From positions 1 to 40,996 of the forward strand of contig CAMAVC010000020.1 in the NCBI GenBank assembly GCA_945861585.1: a DNA stretch of 40,996 nt, in the 5' to 3' direction. Below the pieces are notes generated by a model that was not told the DNA's origin, did no database searches, and saw only the letters and a list, made by a program, of their open reading frames with translations. The DNA is from Planctomicrobium piriforme. GTDB lineage: Bacteria > Planctomycetota > Planctomycetia > Pirellulales > UBA1268. Positions within the stretch are counted from its first letter, which is position 1. Every line of letters starts with the position of its first letter. Position numbers and translations under genes: made by a program. Below, in pieces: positions 25,697-34,218 of this stretch.

Positions 25697-26335
25697 ATGA
25701 GCGACAGCCTCGAAGTCATTTCCCGCAAGGCCAACGGTTCGCGCGACAGCCGTCGGCTCCGCCGCCAAGGGCTCGTGCCGGCGATCCTGTACGGACACGG
25801 CGAGAAGGTCGTCGAGTTGGCCGCCAAACGCGAGGCGATCGAAGCGGTCATCCGCCACGGGAGCCGAGTCGTCGACCTGAAGGGCGCCGTCAAAGAGAGC
25901 GCCCTCGTCCGCGAACTCCAGTGGGACACCTTCGGCACCGTGCCGATTCACATCGACCTGCTGCGGGTGAACAAGTCGGACCGTATCAAGGTGAAGGTGC
26001 CGATCGATCTCAAGGGAGAGGCCCCGGGCCACCGCGCGGGCGGTGTGGTGACGCTGCTCGTGCACGAAATCGAGATCGAATGCACCCCCGACACGGTTCC
26101 CGAAAAGATTCATGCCCAGGTCGGCAAGTTGGAGCTCGGTGGCACCATCAAGGCCCACGATCTCGAACTGCCCAAGGGGGCGAAGGTGGTGCACGAGGGC
26201 GACGAAACGATCGTCAGCTGCACGCTGCCTGCCAAGAAGGGCGATGAGTCGGCGGTGGTGGGCGGTGGCGCCGAACCCGAATTGATCGGTCGCAAGCCGG
26301 CCGGGGAAGGAGAGGGGGAAGCGGCCGAGGGCTGA
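25697..26335 (+). CDS. rplY: 50S ribosomal protein bL25, CTC/TL5 long form
   Basis: A 212-aa ribosomal protein that binds 5S rRNA. The N-terminal domain (about 1-95) carries the L25 start (SRKANGSRDSRRLRRQGLVPAILYGHGE) and HIDLLRVNKSDRIKVKVPI; the C-terminal TL5 beta-barrel runs from about 95 to 190 (GEAPGHRAGGVVTLLVHEIEIECTPD). The last 22 residues are Gly/Glu-rich and variable. The start ATG at 25697 follows AGGAGG at ideal spacing. It heads the run to dnaB; pth follows at 47 bp. Confidence 0.95.
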   Translation: MSDSLEVISRKANGSRDSRRLRRQGLVPAILYGHGEKVVELAAKREAIEAVIRHGSRVVDLKGAVKESALVRELQWDTFGTVPIHIDLLRVNKSDRIKVKVPIDLKGEAPGHRAGGVVTLLVHEIEIECTPDTVPEKIHAQVGKLELGGTIKAHDLELPKGAKVVHEGDETIVSCTLPAKKGDESAVVGGGAEPELIGRKPAGEGEGEAAEG

Positions 26336-26382
26336 CCGCTGCCTGAGCGTGGCAGAGCCGGCGTCCGGACGAACGCGTACAC

Positions 26383-26940
26383 GTGAAACTGATCGCGGGG
26401 CTCGGCAACCCAGGGCGTGCGTACGAAGGCACGCGGCACAACGTCGGGTTCGACGTGCTCGAAACCTTGGCCTGCCGCTGCGGGTCGCCCGTGCGACGGG
26501 CGCGTTTCCAGGGCGAAACGGCCCAGGTGACGATTCGCGGCCGGCCTGTTTTGCTCCTCTGGCCTCTCACGTGGATGAATCTCAGCGGCGCCAGCGTGCT
26601 CGCCGCCCGCGACTTCTACAAGATCGACCATGACGACATCCTGGTACTCTGCGACGATTTCCAGCTGCCGACCGGCACGATCCGCCTTCGCGCGAGCGGT
26701 TCGGCCGGCGGCCAAAACGGCCTCGCCGACGTTCTTGCCCGGCTCGCCGCGACCGGGGTTCCGCGGCTGCGGATCGGCATCGGGCCGGTTCCCGCGGAGT
26801 GGAAAACAGCCGACTTCGTGCTGGCCCGGTTTCCGAAGGACGAGCGCGAGTCCGTAACCGCGGCACTCGAACGGGCCGCCGATGCTGCCGAGGAATGGGT
26901 GGCGTTGGGAATCGAGGCCGCCATGAACCGTTATAACTAA
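26383..26940 (+). CDS. pth: Peptidyl-tRNA hydrolase
   Basis: A 185-aa cytosolic esterase that recycles peptidyl-tRNA released by stalled ribosomes. Conserved elements are GLGNPG (Asn9), TRHNVGFD with the catalytic base His19, TWMNLSG (Asn66), and CDDFQLP (Asp91). The GGHNGL motif reads GGQNGL, so the usual tRNA-contacting His is Gln111, while Asn112 is kept. The start is GTG at 26383; no ATG nearby gives the MKLIAGLGNPG start. It lies between rplY and rpsF, and complements tmRNA-mediated rescue functionally. Confidence 0.95.
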   Translation: MKLIAGLGNPGRAYEGTRHNVGFDVLETLACRCGSPVRRARFQGETAQVTIRGRPVLLLWPLTWMNLSGASVLAARDFYKIDHDDILVLCDDFQLPTGTIRLRASGSAGGQNGLADVLARLAATGVPRLRIGIGPVPAEWKTADFVLARFPKDERESVTAALERAADAAEEWVALGIEAAMNRYN

Positions 26941-27016
26941 CCCATCTCCGAACCGAATCTCTCGAACCCCAGCGACCATCCAAACCCACCCCCCGACGAC
27001 AAGGAGCAGCGATCCC

Positions 27017-27406
27017 ATGGCGGCAAAGCAGACCAACGTGTACGAGGGGATGTTCATCCTCGACCCCTCGAAGTATTCGCGCGATCCGGTCGCCACGAGC
27101 CAGCAGATCTCCGACATGATCGTGCAGAACGGTGGCACCGTTCTCGCCTCGCGGATCTGGGACGAGCGGAAGCTTGCGTATCCGATCAACGGCCACAAGA
27201 AGGGAATCTACTGGCTCACGTACTTCAAGATGCCCGGCGATGGCATCACGCCCCTGGAAAGGCAGTGCGAAATCACCGACGACGTGATTCGGAAACTGAT
27301 TCTCAAGGTCGATCCTCGCATTGCAGACGCGCTCGTCCAGCATGCACTTGCCGGAGAGATCTCCCAACGGAAAGCCGCCCCCGCCGGTGCCGCAGCCGCG
27401 GAATGA
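27017..27406 (+). CDS. rpsF: 30S ribosomal protein bS6
   Basis: A 129-aa subunit protein with the S6 fold: VYEGMFILDPSKYS, GGTVLASRIWDERKLAYPINGHKKGIYWLTYF and DDVIRKLILKVD. The Ala-rich tail (about 110-129) is variable in the family. AAGGAG lies before the ATG. It precedes ssb by 96 bp, giving the common bacterial rpsF-ssb-rplI order; rpsR is missing from the usual place between ssb and rplI. Confidence 0.95.
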   Translation: MAAKQTNVYEGMFILDPSKYSRDPVATSQQISDMIVQNGGTVLASRIWDERKLAYPINGHKKGIYWLTYFKMPGDGITPLERQCEITDDVIRKLILKVDPRIADALVQHALAGEISQRKAAPAGAAAAE

Positions 27407-27502
27407 CGCCCCTGCCGGCAACGCTTGCAACCTTCCCTCACCACCGGTATCCTACCTGAAGTTGTACGGATGTTCAGTTCCTGACCCAAGGAGGACGATC
27501 TC

Positions 27503-27997
27503 ATGGCCAGCTTCAATCGCGTGATCCTGCTCGGCAACGTCACCCGTGACCCCGAACTTCGCTACATCTCGAGCGGCACCGCCGTCACGGACATCGGCCT
27601 GGCAGTCAATGACCGCCGCAAGACCCCGACCGGCGAATGGGTCGAGGAAACGACGTTCGTCGACGTGACGCTCTGGGGACGCACCGCCGAGATCGCCGGG
27701 GAATATGTCACCAAGGGTTCGCCGCTGTTGATCGAAGGGCGGCTCAAGCTCGACACGTGGGAAAAGGACGGCAAGAAGAACTCCAAGCTCCGCGTGGTCG
27801 GCGAGAAGATGCAACTCCTTGGCTCCCGGTCGGGCGGTGGTGGTGGTGGCGACGGCCCGCGCGGCAAGGCCCGGCCTGCCGGCCGTGCCGGTGGACCGCC
27901 CCCCGACGATTTCGAGCCGGCGGGCGGGTATGATGGAGCCGACGCTGGCGGCGATCAGTCCGCGCCGGTCGGTTCCGACGACGACATCCCATTCTGA
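27503..27997 (+). CDS. ssb: Single-stranded DNA-binding protein
   Basis: A 164-aa SSB: OB fold over about residues 1-110 ([62 protein letters not shown]), a Gly-rich linker ([19 protein letters not shown]) and the acidic tip DDDIPF that binds partner proteins such as DnaB-associated factors, RecO and PriA. AAGGAGG precedes the ATG at 27503. Situated in the rpsF-ssb-rplI-dnaB run. Confidence 0.97.
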   Translation: MASFNRVILLGNVTRDPELRYISSGTAVTDIGLAVNDRRKTPTGEWVEETTFVDVTLWGRTAEIAGEYVTKGSPLLIEGRLKLDTWEKDGKKNSKLRVVGEKMQLLGSRSGGGGGGDGPRGKARPAGRAGGPPPDDFEPAGGYDGADAGGDQSAPVGSDDDIPF

Positions 27998-28038
27998 ATT
28001 TCCCGCCCAGTCATTCCGTCAATTTCAGAGGAGAATCC

Positions 28039-28575
28039 ATGCCCACCAGAGAAGCGCCTTCCGTGGTCGCCAATCGTGCCACGCATTTGCCGAAGGGAAA
28101 TCGCGGCGGCATCGAGCTGTTGTTGATTCACAACGTCGAGCACCTCGGCAAGCAGGGTGATGTGGTCGAGGTGAAGCGCGGCTACGCCGCCAATTACCTG
28201 CTTCCGCAGGGCCTCGCGACCGTCGCCACCGAGCACCACAAACGGATGGTCGAGAAGCACCGCGCGAAGCTCGAGGAGATCGCCCGCGAGCGGCTGGCCG
28301 GCCTGCGGAGCTTGCTGGCCGAACTTGCCCGTACGAGCGTCACGATCGAGGCCAACGCCAACGACGAAGGGCATCTCTACGGCTCGGTCGGCGCGCCCGA
28401 GATTTCGCGTTCGCTCAAGCAGCAGGATCTGATGGTGGTTCCAGACCAGATCGTGCTGCAGGGGCCGCTCAAGGAAGTGGGCCTCTACACCGTGAAGGTG
28501 CGGCTCGCTGCCGAGGTGGAAGGCGATCTCAAGGTCTGGGTGGTGCCTGCGAGCGGAGACGCGGGCGCGAAGTAA
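28039..28575 (+). CDS. rplI: 50S ribosomal protein bL9
   Basis: A 178-aa protein whose L9 N-domain starts at about residue 26 (ELLLIHNVEHLGKQGDVVEVKRGYAANYLLPQGLA), followed by the long connecting helix (about 68-100) and the C-domain (GHLYGSVGAPEISRSL; VGLYTVKVRL). About 24 residues precede the usual start (MPTREAPSVVANRATHLPKGNRGG), an N-terminal extension relative to E. coli. The ATG at 28039 follows AGAGGAGA closely, so the extension is likely real rather than a wrong start. Confidence 0.95.
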   Translation: MPTREAPSVVANRATHLPKGNRGGIELLLIHNVEHLGKQGDVVEVKRGYAANYLLPQGLATVATEHHKRMVEKHRAKLEEIARERLAGLRSLLAELARTSVTIEANANDEGHLYGSVGAPEISRSLKQQDLMVVPDQIVLQGPLKEVGLYTVKVRLAAEVEGDLKVWVVPASGDAGAK

Positions 28576-28626
28576 CGGGCGCTGGTTGGCCGGGTGTTTT
28601 GAACTCCGTCGCAAGGAGGCGCGAGC

Positions 28627-30078
28627 GTGGCATCGTCTCGAGACGCAGGGGTGCGGGACGCAGGACGGCGCGGGCAGCGCCGCCTCCGCGACGATGCCGC
28701 AGCGGCCATGCCGCTCGACGGTCGCGACCGTCCGGCCAATGTCGATGCCGAGCGGGCCGTGCTGGGGAGCATCCTGCTCAAGCCCGACGTCTGCGACGAC
28801 GTGGCGCTCGTCGTCCGCCCCGAAGACTTTCACGACGAGTCACACCAGATCATCTACCGGCATCTGCTCGACCTCCACGACGGGGGCAAGCGAGTGGATG
28901 CCACGATCCTGCACGAGCGGCTCCGGACAAAGGGTGATTTCGACCGCGTCGGCGGCATCCCGGCGATCGCCGACATCGTCGCAGCTGTGCCCCATGCGGC
29001 GCATGCCGCGCACTACGCCCAGATCGTCCGCGACAAGTCGATGCTGCGGTCGCTGATCGACGCCAGCACCGACATCCTCCGCGATGCCTACGACTCGGTC
29101 GACGAGCCGCGGGAACTGCTGTCCCGTGCCGAATCGAAGATCTTCGAAATTCTCGAACATCGCAGTTCCGCCGAGGCCAAGCAGATCGACGCCGTGCTCG
29201 AGGCCGTGATGGTGCGGATGGACGCCCGCATGAAGCACGAGCACGCGCTCGGCGGCGTGGAGACGGGCTTCACCGATCTCGACTCGCTCTGCGGGGGCCT
29301 GCACAACTCCGAGCTCATCATCCTGGCTGCCCGGCCCAGCATGGGGAAAACCGCCTTCGCGATGAACATCGCGGAGCACGTGGCCATCTCGACCCGGCAG
29401 CCGGTGCTGTTCGTAAGCCTCGAAATGGCCTGCCTCGAACTCGCCGACCGCCTCCTCTGCTCCGCGGCCCAGGTCAACGGCCACCGACTCCGGAACGGCA
29501 CGATCTCCCAGGAGGATCGCCGGCGGCTCGTGCAGAAGTCGGCTGAAATCAGCTCCGCCCCCCTCTTTATCGACGACACGCCCGGCCGCACGCTCACCGA
29601 GATCGCCGCCGTGGCCCGGCGGCTCAAGCGCCGGCAAGGGCTCGCGCTCGTGGTGATCGACTATCTCCAGCTCATCGAGCCCGACAACCCCCGCGACCCA
29701 CGGCAGGAGCAGGTGGCCCGGATCGCCCGCCGTCTGAAGATGATGTCGCGCGAACTCGACATCCCGGTGCTCTGTCTCGCCCAGCTCAATCGACAGGCGG
29801 AAGTCTCACGCGACAACAAGCCGCGGCTCAACCACCTCCGTGAATCGGGGGCGATCGAGCAGGATGCCGACGTCGTGATGTTCGTGCACCGTGAAGAGTA
29901 TTACCAGACGACCGACGAGGATCGTGAGCGTGTGAAGGGGCAGGCGGAGATCATCATCGCCAAGCAGCGCAACGGCCCGATCGGCGACATCAAGCTCCTC
30001 TGGCAGCACGACTTCACACGCTTCGTGAACCTCGAGCACCGTCCCTACGACGAGTTCGAGCAGTTCAGCAGCTTTTAG
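28627..30078 (+). CDS. dnaB: Replicative DNA helicase
   Basis: A 483-aa hexameric helicase. The N-terminal DnaB domain (about 35-140) includes NVDAERAVLGSILL and HQIIYRHLLDLHDGG. The RecA-like domain carries Walker A ARPSMGKTAFAMN (Lys241), Walker B VVIDYLQLI, and the motifs LAQLNRQAE, LRESGAIEQDADVV and AKQRNGP. Start GTG at 28627 is preceded by AAGGAGG; a later ATG (MPLDGRD) would lose conserved-free residues only, so the first about 27 Arg/Ala-rich residues are less certain. The last 4 bp overlap tsaD, tail to tail. Confidence 0.97.
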   Translation: MASSRDAGVRDAGRRGQRRLRDDAAAAMPLDGRDRPANVDAERAVLGSILLKPDVCDDVALVVRPEDFHDESHQIIYRHLLDLHDGGKRVDATILHERLRTKGDFDRVGGIPAIADIVAAVPHAAHAAHYAQIVRDKSMLRSLIDASTDILRDAYDSVDEPRELLSRAESKIFEILEHRSSAEAKQIDAVLEAVMVRMDARMKHEHALGGVETGFTDLDSLCGGLHNSELIILAARPSMGKTAFAMNIAEHVAISTRQPVLFVSLEMACLELADRLLCSAAQVNGHRLRNGTISQEDRRRLVQKSAEISSAPLFIDDTPGRTLTEIAAVARRLKRRQGLALVVIDYLQLIEPDNPRDPRQEQVARIARRLKMMSRELDIPVLCLAQLNRQAEVSRDNKPRLNHLRESGAIEQDADVVMFVHREEYYQTTDEDRERVKGQAEIIIAKQRNGPIGDIKLLWQHDFTRFVNLEHRPYDEFEQFSSF

Positions 30079-31100
30079 CTCTGCCCGTGCTGCGTGGGGC
30101 GAACGTCGAGTTCGAGACCGTCGTTTTCGCCGCGTTCCAACCGCTCCCACGCGATGGCCCCCATCGCGGCGTTGTCGGTGCACAGTTCGCGCGGCGGGAT
30201 CACGACCGTCACCCCGCTCGAACGGCCAAGCCGCACGAGCGACTCACGCAAGAGCGTGTTCGAGGTCACGCCACCGCCGATCAAGAGCGTGCGACATCCG
30301 GTGTGGTCGAGGGCGAGCTCGACCTTCGCCAGGATCGAGTCGACGGCGGCCTGCTGAAACGACGCGGCAAGATCGGCCAGCCGCTGCCCGACAGGCGCAG
30401 GCGTGTCGCGGGGAGCCCCGGGCGGACGCACCTGGTAGCGGAGGGCGGTCTTCAAGCCGCTGAAGCTGAGATCGAGCCGGGAGCGGTCGGTGGCGAGCGG
30501 CCGCGGGAGCCGGTAGGCCCGGGCGTTGCCGCCGACGGCCGCCCGTTCGATCTGCGGCCCTCCCGGATAGCCGAGCCCGAGGAGGCTCGCCGCTTTGTCG
30601 AACGCCTCGCCTGCGGCGTCGTCGATCGTGCCGCCGAGCCGCTCGAGTTCGAGCGGTGAGCGCACGAGAAAGAGCGATGTATGCCCGCCACTGGCCACGA
30701 GCCCGACGCACGGATCGCTCACGGCGCCGGGATGTGCGAGCCGACAGGCGTAGAGATGGGCAGCGATGTGGTCGTAGCCCACGAGCGGCACGCCGAGCGT
30801 GGCCGCGATCCCCTTGGCGGCCGACAGGCCGACCAATAGCGAGCCTACGAGCCCAGGCCGCACGGCGACAGCCACTGCGTCGAGCTCGCGGAGCGCGATG
30901 GCGGCCCGCCGCACCGCCTCATCGATCACCGGGATGATCCGTTCGACGTGGGCCCGCGAGGCCACCTCGGGCACCACGCCGCGCCACCGCGCATGGAGCG
31001 CGTCTTGGCTGGCAACCACGCTTGAGAGCACCGCGCGGTCTCGGGTGATGACCGCGGCGGCCGTCTCGTCACACGTCGTCTCGATGGCCAGGAGAGGCAT
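30075..31100 (-). CDS. tsaD: tRNA N6-adenosine threonylcarbamoyltransferase
   Basis: A 341-aa ASKHA-fold protein that transfers threonylcarbamoyl to A37 of ANN-reading tRNAs with TsaB/TsaE. The iron-binding HIAAH (His111 and His115) lies in GYDHIAAHLYA, and the family motifs LAIETTCDETAAAV, PEVASRAHVE, SGGHTSLFLV, DDAAGEAFDKAA, YPGGPQIE, SFSGLKTAL and NAAMGA are all present. Length is normal (about 335-345). It is convergent with dnaB, overlapping 4 bp, and lies 2 bp downstream of the DUF1207 gene on the same strand. Confidence 0.97.
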   Translation of the reverse strand: MPLLAIETTCDETAAAVITRDRAVLSSVVASQDALHARWRGVVPEVASRAHVERIIPVIDEAVRRAAIALRELDAVAVAVRPGLVGSLLVGLSAAKGIAATLGVPLVGYDHIAAHLYACRLAHPGAVSDPCVGLVASGGHTSLFLVRSPLELERLGGTIDDAAGEAFDKAASLLGLGYPGGPQIERAAVGGNARAYRLPRPLATDRSRLDLSFSGLKTALRYQVRPPGAPRDTPAPVGQRLADLAASFQQAAVDSILAKVELALDHTGCRTLLIGGGVTSNTLLRESLVRLGRSSGVTVVIPPRELCTDNAAMGAIAWERLERGENDGLELDVRPTQHGQS

Positions 31101-31102
31101 GG

Positions 31103-32179
31103 TCAGAAGTCATACCACACCCCGAAGCCGTAGCGGTTTTGTTCGTAAAACACGAACTCGTACTGCGGATCGGATCCATAGAGATATTCGAACCCGAGCC
31201 GAAACAGCTTCTCGCTGCGGCGGCCGCGCCAGGCCCAGCCGGCCTGCACGCAGATATTGCCGCCCCAGTCGAGCTCCTGCCTGCTCATGCCGTTGACCGC
31301 CAGGAACGGCGCCCCGAGAGCGCCCGTAGGCCGGGCCTGGATCAGCTCGGTGCCCGCCTGGAATTCCCACGGCTCCGACCCGCCCGAATTGTAGAACGCC
31401 CACCCCACCTCACCGTAGAGCCGCAGCCAGTCGAGCGGATACCACGAGTTGCCCCACACGATGCAATCGCGGACGTAGTTCACGCGCGGAAACGACGGAT
31501 ACTTGATCATCGACTCGTCGCCGAGGTGGGCGCTGTTGTGGTAGTAGGCGAGCTTTGTCTGCCAGCGGCCCACGCCGTAGACGAGCGGAACCCCGAAGCG
31601 ATAGTCGCCCGAACGGAAGTCGCGATCGTCGTTCGGATCGAGCCGGACGAACGCCGCCCCCTCGATCTGCACTTCGAAGCCCTGCGGATGCACGACTGGA
31701 TCGGAGCCGAATCGCAGGATCGACGCCCGGCCGCCGAGCGTCGTATCCCAGAGCGTGCCTTCCTGGCGACTGGGATTGAAGACGTCGGGATTGGTCGCCT
31801 GGTACATCACCGAGCCGATGCGCGGCTCCTTGGGGCCGGCCAGATAGCTCGTATAGATGAGGTTGTTCGGCAGCATCTGCCAGAACCACGGCTGCGGTGC
31901 CCACAGATCGGTGAAGCAGTCCGGGAACGCCGCGTTCGGCACGAGGCAGTCGTCCGTACACGACGGCAGTTCCTCGTAGGGCATGTCGAGCACGACCGGG
32001 CCCTGGGGGCTCGTCGGCGGCAACGAATGCACCTCCGGCAACGCGAACGGGTCGCCCGGCACGACGGCTCCCGGCGTTGGCAGCTGGTACGACGGCGCAT
32101 TGCCCTGCCCATGCACGTGCGTGGTGCCGGCCACCATCACGGCGAGCAGGGCGACGACGGTGATGGGCGTTCGATGCAT
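31103..32179 (-). CDS. DUF1207 outer-membrane protein
   Basis: A 358-aa exported protein with a signal peptide (MHRTPITVVALLAVMVAGTTHVHGQ). The mature part starts with a Pro-rich segment and a cysteine pair (SCTDDCLVPNAAF), then alternating aromatic/hydrophobic strands consistent with a beta-barrel (RLDPNDDRDFRSGDYRFGVPLVYG, WQTKLAYYHNSAHLGDE, DWLRLYGEVGWAFYNSGG). It ends in Phe (FGVWYDF), the usual barrel signature. DUF1207 is a planctomycete-rich family of unknown function. ATG at 32179 fits the signal peptide; the reading frame continues upstream without one. The 282-bp divergent gap to the flavin reductase gene shows no other feature. Confidence 0.85.
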   Translation of the reverse strand: MHRTPITVVALLAVMVAGTTHVHGQGNAPSYQLPTPGAVVPGDPFALPEVHSLPPTSPQGPVVLDMPYEELPSCTDDCLVPNAAFPDCFTDLWAPQPWFWQMLPNNLIYTSYLAGPKEPRIGSVMYQATNPDVFNPSRQEGTLWDTTLGGRASILRFGSDPVVHPQGFEVQIEGAAFVRLDPNDDRDFRSGDYRFGVPLVYGVGRWQTKLAYYHNSAHLGDESMIKYPSFPRVNYVRDCIVWGNSWYPLDWLRLYGEVGWAFYNSGGSEPWEFQAGTELIQARPTGALGAPFLAVNGMSRQELDWGGNICVQAGWAWRGRRSEKLFRLGFEYLYGSDPQYEFVFYEQNRYGFGVWYDF

Positions 32180-32461
32180 GTGCGGCCGCTGCTGCCCGGC
32201 GGCGGTGCCGCCCGGAGTGATTCCACGAGGAGAGCCTGCCGCGACAGCATGGTTCTTGCATGCCCGCATGGATGGTGCGAAACTCTCCGCGGCCACTGTA
32301 GGGAACGAACCGTCGGCCGACACACTCAAATCGGCATCCCGTCATCGTTCCGCGACGATCGATCCGTTCCCTGCGTGCATCCGCCGCGACTTTCGGAGAG
32401 TGGGGCAAGCCCGCAAAGCCGCGATTCTCACCACCCCGCCACGCCTCGCGAAAACACCCGC

Positions 32462-33001
32462 ATGACGCACCCGCAGTCTCCTCCCGAGAGTCACGCCACG
32501 TCGCCCCCGGCAGCGCAGGATGCCGCGATCGCCCAGGGGCTCGGCCGAATTCCGAGCGGACTCTTTATCGTCACCTGGCGCGAAGCTGAAGGCGACCGGG
32601 GAATGCTGGCGAGCTGGGTGATGCAGGCGGGGTTCGCGCCGCCGATGATCTCGATCGCCGTGGCTCCGGGCCGCGACCTGCTCGCCGTCGTCGAATCTGG
32701 AATGCGGTTCGTCGTCAACGTGTTGGCCGACACCCAGCGGCCCCTGCTCGCCAGGTTCGGCAAGCCGGCAGCCGCGGGCGACGATCCGTTTTCGGGCCTT
32801 TCCGTACACCGGTCGGAGTGCGGTGCGGCCATGTTCGACGGCGCGGCCGCGTGGCTCGAGTGCGCTCCTGTGTCGCAGACGTCGGGCACTGCCGGCGAAC
32901 GCTGCGATCACGTGGTGGTGCTCGCCCGCGTGACGGCTGCAAGTGGCGGGAATGATCTCGCTCCACTGGTACACGTGCGGAAAAATGGGCTACGCTACTG
33001 A
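32462..33001 (+). CDS. Flavin reductase-like FMN-binding protein
   Basis: A 179-aa protein with the flavin reductase split-barrel domain: GRIPSGLFIVTWREAEGDRGMLASWVMQAGFAPPMISIAV (about 27-65) with the FMN-binding TWR/GMLASW region, FVVNVLAD and a late HVVVLARV strand. Such enzymes reduce FMN with NAD(P)H or act as small oxidoreductases; the partner is unknown. The first about 25 residues are Pro/Ala-rich and variable. No strong Shine-Dalgarno is seen before the ATG at 32462. It lies 48 bp before the sugar-binding lipoprotein gene but may be a separate unit. Confidence 0.8.
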   Translation: MTHPQSPPESHATSPPAAQDAAIAQGLGRIPSGLFIVTWREAEGDRGMLASWVMQAGFAPPMISIAVAPGRDLLAVVESGMRFVVNVLADTQRPLLARFGKPAAAGDDPFSGLSVHRSECGAAMFDGAAAWLECAPVSQTSGTAGERCDHVVVLARVTAASGGNDLAPLVHVRKNGLRY

Positions 33002-33049
33002 GACGCTTGGTAAGCGTGTCTTCAAAAAAATTCTGCGGGGCTGTTTGTC

Positions 33050-34183
33050 ATGAATGCTGTTCGCGCGACATGGGCGGCTGCCGCCGTGCTGACGGTGCTT
33101 TCCGGCTGCTCCAAGCCGGCTGCGGATCCCGCGTCGGCGGGCACATCCTCGCCTGCGGCGAGTTCCTCGACGACAGCCGTCAGACGCTTCGTGTTCATCA
33201 CCAATGGCGACGATCCCTTCTGGGACGCCTGCAACGCCGGGCTCGTCGAGGGGGCGACGCGGTCGGGCCTCGCCGACAAAGGCCTGCGGGCCGTGATGGA
33301 CAAGGGCAACGGCACGGCCCAGGGGCAGATCGAGCGGCTCCGGCAACTGGCCAGCCAGGCCGACGTCGCCGGTGTGGCCATCTCGGTGATCCAGGCCGAG
33401 AACGCCGCGATCGTCGAAGAGATGAAAAATCTCGCCGCCAAGGGCGTGAAGGTGATCACGGTCGATGGCGACGTCAACCGGGCGACGTTCCGTGACGCAC
33501 GTCCCTACTACATCGGCACCGACAACATCGTCGGCGGGCGGCTGCTGGGCGCGGCCGCGAAGGCGATCCTCGCGGCGCGGGGCAAGACCTCAGGAGCCTA
33601 CGTGCAGTTCGCGGGCTTCGCCGACAACGACAACTCGCGGGCCCGCATGAACGGCTTCAAGGAGGCGGTCGGCGAAGCCTACAAGGAGGCCGACCGCATG
33701 AGCGACGAAATGGATCTGGCACGAGCCCGCGACAACGTCCGGACGGCGCTCGTGAATCATCCCGACCTCGTGGCCCTCGTCGGCATCTGGGCCTACAACG
33801 CGCCGGCGATCGCCGAGGTGGTGGAGGAGCGGAAGGCCCGCGACCGGATCACCACCGTCACGTTCGACGCCCAGGCCGTGGCAATCGAGCGAATGGCGGC
33901 CGGACAGATCGATGCGATGGTCGTGCAAAACCCGTTCGAGATGGGCATCCAGACCGTCCGCCTGCTCCTGGCTATGCAGGAGGGGGACGACGCCACGATC
34001 AAGCAGATGTTTCCGAACGCGGGGCAGCCCGATGGCGACATCCACACGACCGGCCTCAGGCTGATCGTGCCCGACGACAATCCGCTCGTGAAACCGGCCG
34101 ATGTCCCGGGCACCGGCCACGAGACCATGCCGCTCTCGAAATTCCGCGAGTGGCTCGCCACCTACGGACTGTCGAGCTCCTGA
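33050..34183 (+). CDS. Sugar ABC transporter substrate-binding lipoprotein, RbsB-like
   Basis: A 377-aa periplasmic-binding protein of the CUT2 type, anchored as a lipoprotein by the lipobox LSGC (Cys20). The binding domain follows an Ala/Ser linker: RFVFITNGDDPFWDACNAGLVEGA, GVAISVIQAENAAIVEEMKNLAAKGVKVITVDGD, YIGTDNIVGGRLLGAAA, and NHPDLVALVGIWAYNAPAIAEVV. This matches the RbsB fold family; the sugar cannot be told. It heads a three-gene transporter with the permease and double ATPase. The next start lies 35 bp downstream of its stop. Confidence 0.92.
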   Translation: MNAVRATWAAAAVLTVLSGCSKPAADPASAGTSSPAASSSTTAVRRFVFITNGDDPFWDACNAGLVEGATRSGLADKGLRAVMDKGNGTAQGQIERLRQLASQADVAGVAISVIQAENAAIVEEMKNLAAKGVKVITVDGDVNRATFRDARPYYIGTDNIVGGRLLGAAAKAILAARGKTSGAYVQFAGFADNDNSRARMNGFKEAVGEAYKEADRMSDEMDLARARDNVRTALVNHPDLVALVGIWAYNAPAIAEVVEERKARDRITTVTFDAQAVAIERMAAGQIDAMVVQNPFEMGIQTVRLLLAMQEGDDATIKQMFPNAGQPDGDIHTTGLRLIVPDDNPLVKPADVPGTGHETMPLSKFREWLATYGLSSS

Positions 34184-34218
34184 CGGCCGGCCCGCCCGCC
34201 ACTTCCGCGGAACCACGC

